Below, piece by piece: positions 1-7,587 of a DNA stretch of 22,001 nucleotides; the stretch's first letter is position 1, and each line of letters begins with the position of its first letter. A model generated the notes under the pieces. The model had not been told where the DNA came from, did not search any database, and saw only the letters and a list, made by a program, of their open reading frames with translations. The position numbers and the translations under genes were made by a program. The DNA is from CAZEPJ01 sp964514105 (GTDB lineage: Bacteria > Desulfobacterota > Desulfocorpusculales > Desulfocorpusculum): positions 1-22,001 of the forward strand of contig CAZEPJ010000074.1 of NCBI GenBank assembly GCA_964514105.1, in the 5' to 3' direction.

Positions 1-11
1 CCAATGCCATG

Positions 12-92
12 CCCACCCACACCACCACACGCATCAGCACCCCCACCCCCCAACCGCCCACCATCTCCCACAACCCGCACCCGACCCCCCCC
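12..92 (-). repeat. G-run tract on minus strand (quadruplex-prone low complexity)
   Basis: The plus strand carries nine runs of three or more C within 81 bases, including runs of 5, 6 and 8 at 40-44, 46-51 and 85-92. The minus strand therefore has closely spaced G-runs separated by 1-21 bases, the pattern expected of G-quadruplex-forming DNA or RNA. It is simple-sequence rather than a phased tandem repeat. Whether it is functional, or reflects difficult sequence near a contig end, cannot be told from here. Confidence 0.6.
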
Positions 93-154
93 GCGCTACC
101 CAAAACGTCCTCGAGACGATTGGGGTAATCCCTCTCATGGGGCGGTTGTTGCCG

Positions 155-388
155 TCACTGCATTCCGGCGTCGGGCACCAACTGGCTCCATCCAGGCAAA
201 TGGGCGAAAACGGCGTCCCCGAATGGAGCCCCGGCAGCCGCCCACGCCGCCGAGCCGGGGACCTTTGGGCCATCGCCCGTCGGATCACGCCAGAGGGCAT
301 TCCAGCCATGGTGATAGCTGAGGAGAGCCGACCCCGCCGCCTGGCACAGGGCGTTCCTGACCCTATTCTTGACGGAATGGCGCTTCAC
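155..388 (-). CDS. Possible small hypothetical protein (77 aa)
   Basis: A GTG-initiated frame of 77 residues lies about 60 bases downstream of the leftward promoter at 454-482. It has a GGAAG purine stretch 8 bases before the GTG. About three quarters of its codons end in G or C, lower than in the surrounding real genes, so codon bias supports it only weakly. The product begins MKRHSVKNRVRNALCQAAGS and shows no membrane segment, signal peptide or family motif that I know. A plus-strand frame over the same bases (137-433) is about as plausible. It is listed because a promoter points at it; it may equally be an untranslated RNA or nothing. Confidence 0.25.
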   Translation of the reverse strand: MKRHSVKNRVRNALCQAAGSALLSYHHGWNALWRDPTGDGPKVPGSAAWAAAGAPFGDAVFAHLPGWSQLVPDAGMQ

Positions 389-453
389 GACCCGGGCTTC
401 CAGGGTTGGAAAACAGGCCGACGAGCAAGATGATCCACGTTGCGATGAGTGGA

Positions 454-482
454 TTTCTATCAGACAGGATGCAGGCTGTCAA
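454..482 (-). promoter_or_regulatory. Sigma-70-type promoter pointing left (extended -10)
   Basis: Read on the minus strand, a perfect -35 TTGACA (482-477) is followed by a 17-base spacer and TAGAAA (459-454, 4 of 6 matches). The spacer ends in TGA, giving an extended -10 (TGnTAGAAA). Transcription would start near 448 and run left, away from the RND gene. No recognised gene lies in its path. Confidence 0.55.
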
Positions 483-506
483 ACGAATTGTCGGGACACA
501 AGCCCC

Positions 507-3500
507 TCACTCCCCGCCTCGGGACGTGGGGAGAGAGGCCTCGGGGACGGGCGCAGCGGCCTTGGCGCCGCGGCCCAACCAGCCCTGGAAGGTCTCCATG
601 TACGTATAGAAGACCGGCGTCACGTACAGGGTCAGGAACTGGGAAAAGAGCAGCCCTCCCACCACGGCCAGCCCCAGCGGGCGACGGGCACCGGCGCCGG
701 CGCCCAGGCCCACGGCGATGGGCAGGGTCCCCATGAGGGCTGCCATGGTCGTCATCATGATGGGCCGGAACCGCACCACGCAGGCCTCGTAGATGGCTTC
801 CGTGGGGTTCTTCCCCTCCTTGCGCTGGGCTTCGATGGCGAAATCGATCATGATGATGCCGTTCTTCTTTACGAGGCCGACCAGCATGATGATCCCAACG
901 AACGCGTAGATGTTCAGCTCCGTGTCGAAGAGCATGAGTGTGGCCAGGGCCCCGAAGCCGGCGAAGGGCAGCGCGGACAGGATCGTTATGGGGTGGATGA
1001 AACTCTCGTACAGGATCCCCAGGACCAGGTAGATGACGAGAATGGCCATGACCAGCAGGAGACCCAGACCCTCCATGGAAGACTGGAAAGCCTGGGCGGT
1101 TCCCTGAAAGCTCGTGCTGATGGTAGCTGGGAGCAACGATCGGCCGAGCTTTTGCACCTCGACCACCGCATCCCCCAGGGCGGCACCCGCCTTGAGGTCG
1201 AAGGAGATGGTGACCGACGGAAGCTGGCCCGAGTGGGTCACGCTCATGGGGCCCAGCCCCTGGCTCATCCTCGAAACCGCGCTCAGGGGCACAAGCTGCC
1301 CTGTGGAGGAGCGGATGTATAGCTTGGAGAGGGCGTCGGGGTCCCTCTGAAACTGGGGCAGGAGCTCCATGATCACCTTGTAGTCGTTGTTGGGGGCGTA
1401 GATGGTGGATATCTGGCGGGAGCCGTACGCGTTGTAAAGGGCATCCTCGATCTGCTCGGCCGTGACCCCCAGGGCCGAGGCCTTGTCCCGGTCCAGGATC
1501 ACCCGCACCTCGGGGTTCTTGAGCTGGAGGTCCGTGGACACGTCGATGAGATTCGGCAGGGCCCTGATCCGATCCTCCAGCAGCGGGGCGAATCGATAAA
1601 GTTCCTCGGTGTCCGGGCTCTGAAGGGTGTACTGATACTGGTTCTTGGTGAACCGCCCCCCGATGCGCACCATGGGGGGGTTCTGGAGATAGACCTTCAT
1701 GCCCGTCACGCCCATCAGCTTGCGCCGCAACTGCTGGATCACCTGGTCGGCGGAGAGCTCCCGCTCGTGTCGGGGTTTGAGCCGGATAAAGACGGTCCCC
1801 TGGTTGGCGCCGATGAATCCCCCCCTGGCCCCGGCGCTGGACATGAAGACTTCCACGTTGGGATCCTCCTGGATCACGGCCGCCACGGCCCTCTGGTGCG
1901 CCACCAGCGACTCGAAGGAGGTCCCCTCCATGGCCTCGGTGATCCCGGTGATCTGGCCGGTATCCTCGTTGGGGATGAACCCCTTGGGGATCTGCCGGAA
2001 CAGATAGGCCGTGGCCACCAGCACGGCCAACGTGAACAGCATGGTGGCCCGCCGGCGCCTCAGGACCAGCCTCAGGCCCCAGGCGTACCATTGCAGCAGC
2101 AGCTGGAAGCCCCGCTCAGACAGGACGAACAGCCGGCCGTGCCCCGAGGCGCCGGGGGGTCTCAGGAATCGGCTGCACATCATGGGGGAGAGGGTCAATG
2201 ATACCAGGCCGGAAATCAGCACGGCCACCCCGATGGTCACGGCGAACTCGTGAAAGAGCCGCCCGATGATCCCTCCCATGAAAAGCACCGGAATGAAAAC
2301 GGCGGCCAGGGAGAGGGTCATGGAGACGATGGTGAACCCGATCTCCCTGGACCCCTTCAGGGCCGCCTCCATGGGGCTTTCCCCCATCTCCATGTGGCGG
2401 ACGATGTTCTCCAGCATGACGATGGCGTCGTCCACCACGAACCCCAGCGACAGGGTCAGGGCCATGAGGGAGAGGTTGTCCAGGCTGAACCCCAGCAGGT
2501 GCATCACCGTGAAGGTCCCCACGATGGACATAGGCATGGCCAGGCTGGGGATCACCGTCGCCGATACGTTTCGCAGGAAGATGAAGATCACCAGGACCAC
2601 CAGAGCCAGGGCCAGGGCCAGTGTGAACTTCACGTCGTTCACCGACTCCTGGATGGACTCGGAGCGGTCGAACATCACCTTCAACGACACGGAGGCGGGG
2701 AGCTGGGCTTCGAAGGTGGGCAGCAGCGCCCGGATGGCCCTGGCCACCTCCACGGTGTTGGTCCCGGGCTGACGTTGAATGGCCAGAATCAGGGCGCGCT
2801 GGTCCCCGAACCACGCGGCGATCTTATCATTCTCCACGCTGTCCGAGACCCGGCCCAGTTCCTCCAGCCGAACGGGTTTCCCGCCTCGATACGCGACGAT
2901 GATGGGGCGGTACGAGGCAGCCTCGGTAAGCTGCCCCGCTGCCTGCACCGTGAAGGCCCTGTGGGCCCCGTACAGGGTGCCCGTGGGGAGGTTGACGTTG
3001 GCCTTGGATATGGCCCGGGACACCTCGTCGATGCCTATCCCCCTGGCCGCCAGTACGTCGGGGTCCAGCTGGATGCGCACCGCGTACTTCTGGGAGCCGT
3101 AAACCAGCACCTGGGCCACCCCGCTCACTGTGGAGATCCGTTGGGCCACGATGGTCTCCCCGTACTCGTTGAGGGTGTACGGCGGGAGGGTCGGGGAGGT
3201 GATGGACAGGTACAGGATGGGCTGGTCGGCGGGATTCACCTTGCGGTAGGAGGGCGGGGTCGGCATGTCCGACGGCAGCTGGCGCAGGGCCGATGCGATG
3301 GCGGCCTGCACGTCCTGGGCCGCCGCGTCCAGATCCCGGTTCAGCGCGAACTGCAGGGTGATGTTCGTGGCACCCTGCACGCTGCTGGACGTCATGGAGT
3401 CCACGCCCGCGATGGTGGAGAACTGCCGCTCCAGGGGGGTGGCCACGGAGGAGGCCATGGTCTCGGGGCTGGCCCCGGGGAGGCTGGCGTTGACCTGCAG

Positions 3501-3632
3501 GGTGGGGAAATCCACGTTGGGCAGATCGCTCACCGGCAGGAGCCGGTAAGACATGATGCCGAAGATGAGGATCCCCGCCATGATCAGCGTGGTCATGACG
3601 GGGCGGCGGATAAAGGGCTCACAGATGTTCAC
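507..3632 (-). CDS. RND efflux pump inner-membrane permease (HAE1 family, MdtB/MdtC-like)
   Basis: This is a proton-driven inner-membrane pump that would export drugs or other amphiphiles through a tripartite complex with the adaptor encoded just upstream. The 1041-residue length is typical of the family. The N-terminus (CEPFIRRPVMTT) is the usual first transmembrane entry. A porter region follows at about 35-335, then the TM4 motif with the proton-relay aspartate pair D401-D402 (FVVDDAIVMLEN), and near the C-terminus the conserved lysine of VKKNGIIMIDFA. Porter motifs such as ANVNLPTGTL and SVSLKVMFDRS resemble MdtB/MdtC more than AcrB. The GTG start at 3632 overlaps the adaptor stop in a GTGA junction, implying translational coupling. 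The open frame extends upstream, but only inside the adaptor gene. The substrate cannot be predicted, and no TolC-like outer-membrane factor is encoded in the window. Confidence 0.95.
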   Translation of the reverse strand: MNICEPFIRRPVMTTLIMAGILIFGIMSYRLLPVSDLPNVDFPTLQVNASLPGASPETMASSVATPLERQFSTIAGVDSMTSSSVQGATNITLQFALNRDLDAAAQDVQAAIASALRQLPSDMPTPPSYRKVNPADQPILYLSITSPTLPPYTLNEYGETIVAQRISTVSGVAQVLVYGSQKYAVRIQLDPDVLAARGIGIDEVSRAISKANVNLPTGTLYGAHRAFTVQAAGQLTEAASYRPIIVAYRGGKPVRLEELGRVSDSVENDKIAAWFGDQRALILAIQRQPGTNTVEVARAIRALLPTFEAQLPASVSLKVMFDRSESIQESVNDVKFTLALALALVVLVIFIFLRNVSATVIPSLAMPMSIVGTFTVMHLLGFSLDNLSLMALTLSLGFVVDDAIVMLENIVRHMEMGESPMEAALKGSREIGFTIVSMTLSLAAVFIPVLFMGGIIGRLFHEFAVTIGVAVLISGLVSLTLSPMMCSRFLRPPGASGHGRLFVLSERGFQLLLQWYAWGLRLVLRRRRATMLFTLAVLVATAYLFRQIPKGFIPNEDTGQITGITEAMEGTSFESLVAHQRAVAAVIQEDPNVEVFMSSAGARGGFIGANQGTVFIRLKPRHERELSADQVIQQLRRKLMGVTGMKVYLQNPPMVRIGGRFTKNQYQYTLQSPDTEELYRFAPLLEDRIRALPNLIDVSTDLQLKNPEVRVILDRDKASALGVTAEQIEDALYNAYGSRQISTIYAPNNDYKVIMELLPQFQRDPDALSKLYIRSSTGQLVPLSAVSRMSQGLGPMSVTHSGQLPSVTISFDLKAGAALGDAVVEVQKLGRSLLPATISTSFQGTAQAFQSSMEGLGLLLVMAILVIYLVLGILYESFIHPITILSALPFAGFGALATLMLFDTELNIYAFVGIIMLVGLVKKNGIIMIDFAIEAQRKEGKNPTEAIYEACVVRFRPIMMTTMAALMGTLPIAVGLGAGAGARRPLGLAVVGGLLFSQFLTLYVTPVFYTYMETFQGWLGRGAKAAAPVPEASLPTSRGGE

Positions 3633-4804
3633 GAGGCGGGCTTCCGGCCGGGTTCCCCGTCCCTGACCTCCACCCTGGCCCCCGGGAAAAGTCGGAGCTG
3701 GCCGTCGGTCACCACCCGCTCCCCGGGTGCGAGGCCCCGGGCCACCACGGTCTCCCCACCCACGGTGCGGCCCACCTCCACGGGCCGGGCCTCCACGGTC
3801 ATGTCCGGCTTGACAGAGAACACGAAAGGGCCCTTTTGGCCGGTCTGGATGGCGTGGGAGGGAACCACCAGCGCGTCTCTCTGGAAGGTCAGCAGCAGGG
3901 CCGCATCCACGAACTGTCCTGGCCAGAGGGTGTGGTCCTCGTTGGCGAAGGTGGCCTTGAGTCTGATGGTCCCGGTGGTGGGATCCACGGCGTTGTCGAT
4001 GAAAGAAAGCTCGCCCTCCAACGAGCCCTCGGTTCCGTCCCGAAGGGAGGCCTTCACCTTGAGGCTGTCCGCGGCCCACCGGCGCCTGATCTCGGGGAGG
4101 TACTGTTCGGGCACCGAGAACGTCACGAAGATGGGCTGGATCTGACGGATCACCACCATGGATTCCTTGTCGTCGTTGGGCTTGACCATGTTGCCGGGAT
4201 GCACCAGCAAGGAGCCCGTGCGGCCGGTGATGGGGGCATGGATGGCGCAGTAGCTGAGCTGCAGCCTGGCGTTCTCCACCGCGGCCTCATCGGCCTTGAC
4301 CGCCGCCTGCAAGGAGGCACGGTTTGCCCGCACTTGGTCGTACTGCTCCTGGCTGACCACATTCTTGTGGATCAGGGAGGCGTACCGGGCTGCATCCTCC
4401 TCGGCCTTCCTCGCCAGGGCCACGTTTCGGGCGAGCTTGGCCCTGGCCTCTGCCAGGGCGGCCTCATATGGGCGCGGATCGATCTGGAAGAGCAGATCTC
4501 CTTTCTGCACCTCCTGTCCCTCGCGGAAGAAGACCTGATGGAGCTCGCCGCCCACCCGGGCCTTGACCGCCACGGTGGAGTAGGCTTCGACGTTGCCGAT
4601 GGCCGAAAGGTGGACGGGGATGGTCTTCTGGGTCACTGAGGCCACGGCCACCGGGACCGCGGGGATCGCCTTGGGGGCCTCTGTCTTGGCCTCGGAACAA
4701 GCCGTGGCAAGGCCCATCGCGGCGAGGACCAGCAGACCCCTCAGGCCGCGCGCAGAACTCCCCCACCTCCGCCCGACCGCCTCGAATGGCTGGGAAGCTC
4801 TCAT
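3629..4804 (-). CDS. RND efflux periplasmic adaptor (membrane fusion) lipoprotein, MdtA/AcrA-like
   Basis: This is the periplasmic adaptor linking the RND pump to an outer-membrane channel. The 391-residue product has an N-terminal hydrophobic stretch ending in the lipobox LATAC (Cys36), so it should be a lipoprotein. A split lipoyl/barrel-sandwich domain follows: first half around residues 77-110 (VKARVGGELHQVFFREGQ), then an alpha-helical hairpin rich in Ala and charged residues at about 112-185, then the second half at SYCAIHAPITGRTGSLL (185-200). Beta-barrel and membrane-proximal domains come next (PGQFVDAALLL; VVTDGQLRLFPGARVEV). It is the first gene of the two-gene operon, with a TATAAT promoter at 4849-4854. 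Its ATG overlaps the stop of a possible 4-codon leader frame (ATGA). A Shine-Dalgarno lies 14 bases before this ATG, which suits the leader better than the gene. Confidence 0.95.
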   Translation of the reverse strand: MRASQPFEAVGRRWGSSARGLRGLLVLAAMGLATACSEAKTEAPKAIPAVPVAVASVTQKTIPVHLSAIGNVEAYSTVAVKARVGGELHQVFFREGQEVQKGDLLFQIDPRPYEAALAEARAKLARNVALARKAEEDAARYASLIHKNVVSQEQYDQVRANRASLQAAVKADEAAVENARLQLSYCAIHAPITGRTGSLLVHPGNMVKPNDDKESMVVIRQIQPIFVTFSVPEQYLPEIRRRWAADSLKVKASLRDGTEGSLEGELSFIDNAVDPTTGTIRLKATFANEDHTLWPGQFVDAALLLTFQRDALVVPSHAIQTGQKGPFVFSVKPDMTVEARPVEVGRTVGGETVVARGLAPGERVVTDGQLRLFPGARVEVRDGEPGRKPAS

Positions 4805-4815
4805 ATGGCGCGCAT
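4801..4815 (-). CDS. Putative 4-codon leader ORF (MRAI) upstream of RND adaptor
   Basis: On the minus strand an ATG at 4815 follows the purine box GAGGA by 3 bases and reads ATG CGC GCC ATA TGA. Its stop overlaps the adaptor start codon in an ATGA tetranucleotide. The adaptor has no better-spaced Shine-Dalgarno of its own, so initiation there may depend on ribosomes terminating on this minimal frame. Such short coupled frames are known in attenuation and drug-response leaders. The alternative is simply a poorly spaced ribosome site for the adaptor. Confidence 0.35.
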   Translation of the reverse strand: MRAI

Positions 4816-4848
4816 GGATCCTCGGATCGAGTGAACAGCTTTGCCCTC

Positions 4849-4876
4849 ATTATACCTCATTCTCGATCCATGAAGA
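4849..4876 (-). promoter_or_regulatory. Promoter of the RND efflux operon
   Basis: A perfect -10 hexamer TATAAT lies at 4854-4849 on the minus strand. The best -35 is TCTTCA (4876-4871, 3 of 6 matches) with a 16-base spacer. Transcription would begin near 4842, about 27 bases before the leader ATG. The -35 lies inside the 3' end of the AmpG-like gene, so the pump operon can be transcribed separately from it. The weak -35 suggests activator dependence, but I see no obvious operator. Confidence 0.55.
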
Positions 4877-6071
4877 CCTCCCCCCCCGCGTTCTCCCGAA
4901 TCCAGCTTCTGGCCCCTCTCAGAAAGATGAACGCCGGGGCGGCCAGCACAAAGGTGACCGCAAAGTAGTCCCCGTAGCCCAACCCCGTGGCCAGCCACCC
5001 GCTGGCGGCCCCGGAGATGGAGCGCGTGAGCCCGAAGAGGGCCGAAAGGAGGGCGTACTGGGTGGCGGCCCACTTCTTCTCGCAGATGCTCATGAGGAAG
5101 GCTAGAAAGCCCGCAGTCCCCAGTCCGCCGCAGAAGGACTCGATCATGGAGGCCCCGTATACGCCCCAGTGGCCGGTAGCCGGATCCATGGCGACCAGGG
5201 CGTAGCCCAGGTTGCTCAACGCCTGCCAGATCCCCAGGAACCAGAGGCCCTGATAGATCCCGAAGCGGCTTGTGAACGCCCCTCCCACCAGGGCGCCCGT
5301 GATGGACGCCACGATCCCCCCCGTGCCCGTGATGAAGCCCATCTCGCCCGTGGTGAGCCCCCGATCCACCCAGAAGGGTCTGACCATGGGGCCCATGGCC
5401 ATGTCCCCGAGCTTGTAGAGCAAGACGAACAAAGCCACGTGGACGGCCATGGGGCGTCGCAGGAGATCCCGCAGGGGCTCCAGCACGTGCCTGCCCCCCC
5501 CGTCCGGTCCACCCGTCTGCGGATAGTCGAGCCGTTGGGAGAAGACGCCCAGGAGCGCCATGACGCCCCCGCAGAGGACCAGGGCCGCTCCCCACCCCGC
5601 CGCCCCACCCAGGGCCACCATGACGCCCCCGGACAGGATAAGGGCCACCCGGTACGCCGACACCCGGACCCCGTTGGCCGCCCCCATCTCCCGTTGCTCC
5701 AGGATGCGGATGGTGTACGCATCCACGGCAATATCCTGGGTGGCGCAAAGGGCGGCCAGGCCGAGGAGCCAGGCCCAGAGCAGGGCCCCCGGGCCCATGC
5801 CGCCCAGGGCCCCGGCAGCCAGGAGCAGCGCTGCCATGGCCCATTGGGTCCCGGCGATCCACCGGCGCAGATGCCCCCATCGGTCCACGGCCGGCGCCCA
5901 GAGGAACTTGAAAGACCACGGCAGGCTGACAAGGCTCATGAGGCCGATCTCCTTGAGGGAGACCCCCTGGAGCCGGAAGTACACCGGCAGGGTGTCCCAC
6001 ACGAGCCCGAAAGGGAACCCCTCGGCGAAATAGAGCGCCGCCACGACAAGCATCTTGCCGCCAACGGTCAT
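4857..6071 (-). CDS. AmpG-like MFS permease (muropeptide transporter family)
   Basis: This is a polytopic inner-membrane transporter of the major facilitator superfamily, 404 residues with about 12 hydrophobic segments. AmpG of Enterobacteria imports anhydromuropeptides for cell-wall recycling. The hallmark regions match AmpG closely: EIGLMSLVSLPWSFKFLWAP followed by AVDRW (residues 41-65), and CATQDIAVDAYTIRILEQRE from 109, followed by RVSAYRVALILSGG. The real substrate is not certain, because this subfamily also includes other solute carriers and lacks the longer C-terminus of E. coli AmpG (491 residues). I chose the ATG at 6071, preceded by a G-rich stretch, because the alternative ATG at 6110 lies inside the -10 of the promoter at 6109-6137. 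The gene is divergent from the M20 hydrolase; the RND operon follows 52 bases downstream. Confidence 0.85.
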   Translation of the reverse strand: MTVGGKMLVVAALYFAEGFPFGLVWDTLPVYFRLQGVSLKEIGLMSLVSLPWSFKFLWAPAVDRWGHLRRWIAGTQWAMAALLLAAGALGGMGPGALLWAWLLGLAALCATQDIAVDAYTIRILEQREMGAANGVRVSAYRVALILSGGVMVALGGAAGWGAALVLCGGVMALLGVFSQRLDYPQTGGPDGGGRHVLEPLRDLLRRPMAVHVALFVLLYKLGDMAMGPMVRPFWVDRGLTTGEMGFITGTGGIVASITGALVGGAFTSRFGIYQGLWFLGIWQALSNLGYALVAMDPATGHWGVYGASMIESFCGGLGTAGFLAFLMSICEKKWAATQYALLSALFGLTRSISGAASGWLATGLGYGDYFAVTFVLAAPAFIFLRGARSWIRENAGGEVFMDRE

Positions 6072-6108
6072 GCCCCCGGACCCCCGATCAGGCGTTTGCA
6101 GCCGACCC

Positions 6109-6137
6109 ATTAGATCAGAAAGCCCGCCGGCCGTCGA
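6109..6137 (-). promoter_or_regulatory. Promoter of the AmpG-like gene (extended -10)
   Basis: Minus-strand TCGACG (6137-6132, 4 of 6 matches), a 17-base spacer ending in TGA, and TCTAAT (6114-6109, 5 of 6 matches). Transcription would start near 6102, giving about 30 bases of leader before the ATG at 6071. The facing gene on the plus strand has only a weak candidate (TAAGAT at 6171-6176 with no convincing -35). Confidence 0.6.
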
Positions 6138-6228
6138 GACGCGGGACTTCGCTTCCCCCGGGCTCTGCGTTAAGATGGGCCGTGGGGCGGACGGATCACG
6201 AGCGCGGTCCAAGGGAGGGTTCGAGGTC

Positions 6229-7470
6229 ATGGAATGGGAGGACCTTCGGATCAATGCAGAGCGCCTGCGCCGGAGCCTGGAGGAGATGGCGCGCATCGGC
6301 GCGACCTCGGGAGGCGGAGTGGAGCGGCTGGCCCTCACGGCGGAGGACCAAACGGCCCGGAACCTCCTCGTTCGATGGATGGGCGAGGCCGCCCTGGAGG
6401 TGACCGTGGACGAGATGGGCAACGTCTTCGGGCGAAGGGCCGGCACGTCCGGCGGGCTGGCGCCAGTGCTCACGGGCTCCCATCTGGACACCCAGCCCAG
6501 GGGCGGCCGCCTGGATGGGGCGCTGGGCGTCATGGCCGCCCTGGAGGTCCTGCGGACGCTGGGGGAAAACCGCATCCGCGCATCCAGGCCCATTGTCATG
6601 GTCAACTGGACCAACGAGGAAGGGACGCGCTTCGCGCCGGGGATCATGGGCTCGGGCGTCTGGGCCGGCCAGATGCCACGAGACCGGGCGTACGCCCAGA
6701 CGGACTCCCGGGGCCGGCGTTTCGTGGATGAACTGGAGCGAATCGGCTATCGGGGGGCCGCCCCCGCTCGGCCGGAGCCCGTTCACGCGTACTACGAGCT
6801 TCATATCGAGCAAGGCCCCGTCCTGGAGCGCCTCGGCCGGCGCATCGGGGTCCCGCACGGGATCGTGGGCCTCCACTGGCGGGAGGTGCGCGTTCGGGGG
6901 CAGGGCAACCACGCCGGGGCCTCCCCCATGGCAGGGCGCAGCGACGCCCTGTGCGCCGCTGCGGAGATGATCCTGGCGGTGGAGGGGACGGCCCGGGCCG
7001 CCGGCAGCGGCCTGGTGGCCACGGTGGGGCGGATTCGCAGCCAGCCCGGCTCCCCCAACATCATCCCCGAGGAAGTCGTCTTCACGGTGGACCTCCGATG
7101 CTGGGACGATGGTGTGGCCTGGGAGGCATGGCGGACCATGGAGCGGGCGTTCGACGACTGCGCCCGGCGACGGGGCTGCATCGTGCACACGGCCGGGCAT
7201 TGGGACGTGCGCCCCGTCCCATTCCATCCGCCCCTGGTGCGACAGATCGAGGAGACCGCTCAGACCCTGGGGCACGGGACCCACGCCATGGTGAGCGGCG
7301 CGGGCCATGATGCCGGCCATGTGGCCCTGGTCGCCCCGGCCGCCATGGTCCTCGTGCCCAGCATCGGGGGAAGGAGCCACGTGGAGGCGGAGGACACGGC
7401 GTGGGAGGATTGCGCGGCCGGGGCCGACGTGCTCCTGCGGTGCGTGCTTCGATCAGCCATGGAGACGTAG
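6229..7470 (+). CDS. M20-family Zn-dependent amidohydrolase (N-carbamoyl-amino-acid hydrolase / allantoate amidohydrolase type)
   Basis: The protein hydrolyses a C-N bond of a carbamoyl or ureido compound using a binuclear metal centre; cytoplasmic location is likely, as no signal peptide is present. The 413-residue length is typical of HyuC/AllC/beta-ureidopropionase enzymes. Metal-ligand motifs are in place: GSHLDT (H85), GGRLDGALG (D96), TNEEGTRF (E130/E131), ELHIEQGP (H192) and a C-terminal GGRSH (H384), plus GAGHDAGHVA (358-367). The dimerisation insert contains GNHAGASPMAGRSDA. The usual final motif in this family reads GISHSPEE; here it is GRSHVEAED, so substrate specificity may differ. 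The ATG at 6229 follows GGGAGG by 10 bases; the open frame upstream reads across the intergenic region and is unlikely to be translated. No other pyrimidine, purine or hydantoin gene is nearby, so the substrate is open. Confidence 0.9.
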   Translation: MEWEDLRINAERLRRSLEEMARIGATSGGGVERLALTAEDQTARNLLVRWMGEAALEVTVDEMGNVFGRRAGTSGGLAPVLTGSHLDTQPRGGRLDGALGVMAALEVLRTLGENRIRASRPIVMVNWTNEEGTRFAPGIMGSGVWAGQMPRDRAYAQTDSRGRRFVDELERIGYRGAAPARPEPVHAYYELHIEQGPVLERLGRRIGVPHGIVGLHWREVRVRGQGNHAGASPMAGRSDALCAAAEMILAVEGTARAAGSGLVATVGRIRSQPGSPNIIPEEVVFTVDLRCWDDGVAWEAWRTMERAFDDCARRRGCIVHTAGHWDVRPVPFHPPLVRQIEETAQTLGHGTHAMVSGAGHDAGHVALVAPAAMVLVPSIGGRSHVEAEDTAWEDCAAGADVLLRCVLRSAMET

Positions 7471-7501
7471 CCCCCTGTCTGGAACACGGTCTGGACGGGG
7501 G
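7471..7501 (+). terminator. GC-rich hairpin after the M20 hydrolase, possible terminator
   Basis: Directly after the stop codon, CCCCC-T-GTC (7471-7479) can pair with GACGGGGG (7494-7501), with one bulged T and a 14-base loop. There is no T-run after the stem, so intrinsic termination is uncertain. It lies in the 117-base gap between two converging genes; the rest of that gap shows nothing further. Confidence 0.3.
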
Positions 7502-7587
7502 CCCGGGTGGAGAGGCAAGCTCTTTTCCCTGTTCGGACATGGAAGATGCGTCCTCAGCACCCTCGCCCCAGGCGCTCGGCAACCCTC

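Larger units (their letters stand above)
1..454. other. Gene-poor left edge, no recognised gene
   Basis: This stretch lies downstream of the RND pump gene and holds no coding region that I can assign to a family. Bases 1-110 are strongly skewed, almost free of G on the plus strand. The remainder has ordinary composition and several overlapping short open frames on both strands, none with a recognisable domain. No tRNA, rRNA, insertion-sequence ends or tandem CRISPR-like repeats are visible. A leftward promoter just to its right (454-482) suggests that part of it is transcribed on the minus strand. Confidence 0.5.

Noticed and set aside
100..180. Possible CRISPR repeat or insertion-sequence end
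   Set aside because: Only one copy of any 25-40 base unit is present, with no regular spacing, no cas or transposase gene and no flanking duplication.
3633..4079. N-terminal extension of the RND pump to 1190 residues
   Set aside because: The extension lies wholly inside the adaptor gene in another frame and has no RND similarity. The GTG at 3632 gives the normal family N-terminus and a GTGA overlap.
6148..6176. Plus-strand promoter for the M20 hydrolase (TTCGCT / TAAGAT)
   Set aside because: The -35 matches only 2 of 6 bases. It is too weak to list as a feature.
6072..6647. Long N-terminal extension of the AmpG-like permease
   Set aside because: The added residues are Arg/Ser/Pro-rich, overlap the divergent hydrolase gene, and lie upstream of the predicted promoter.
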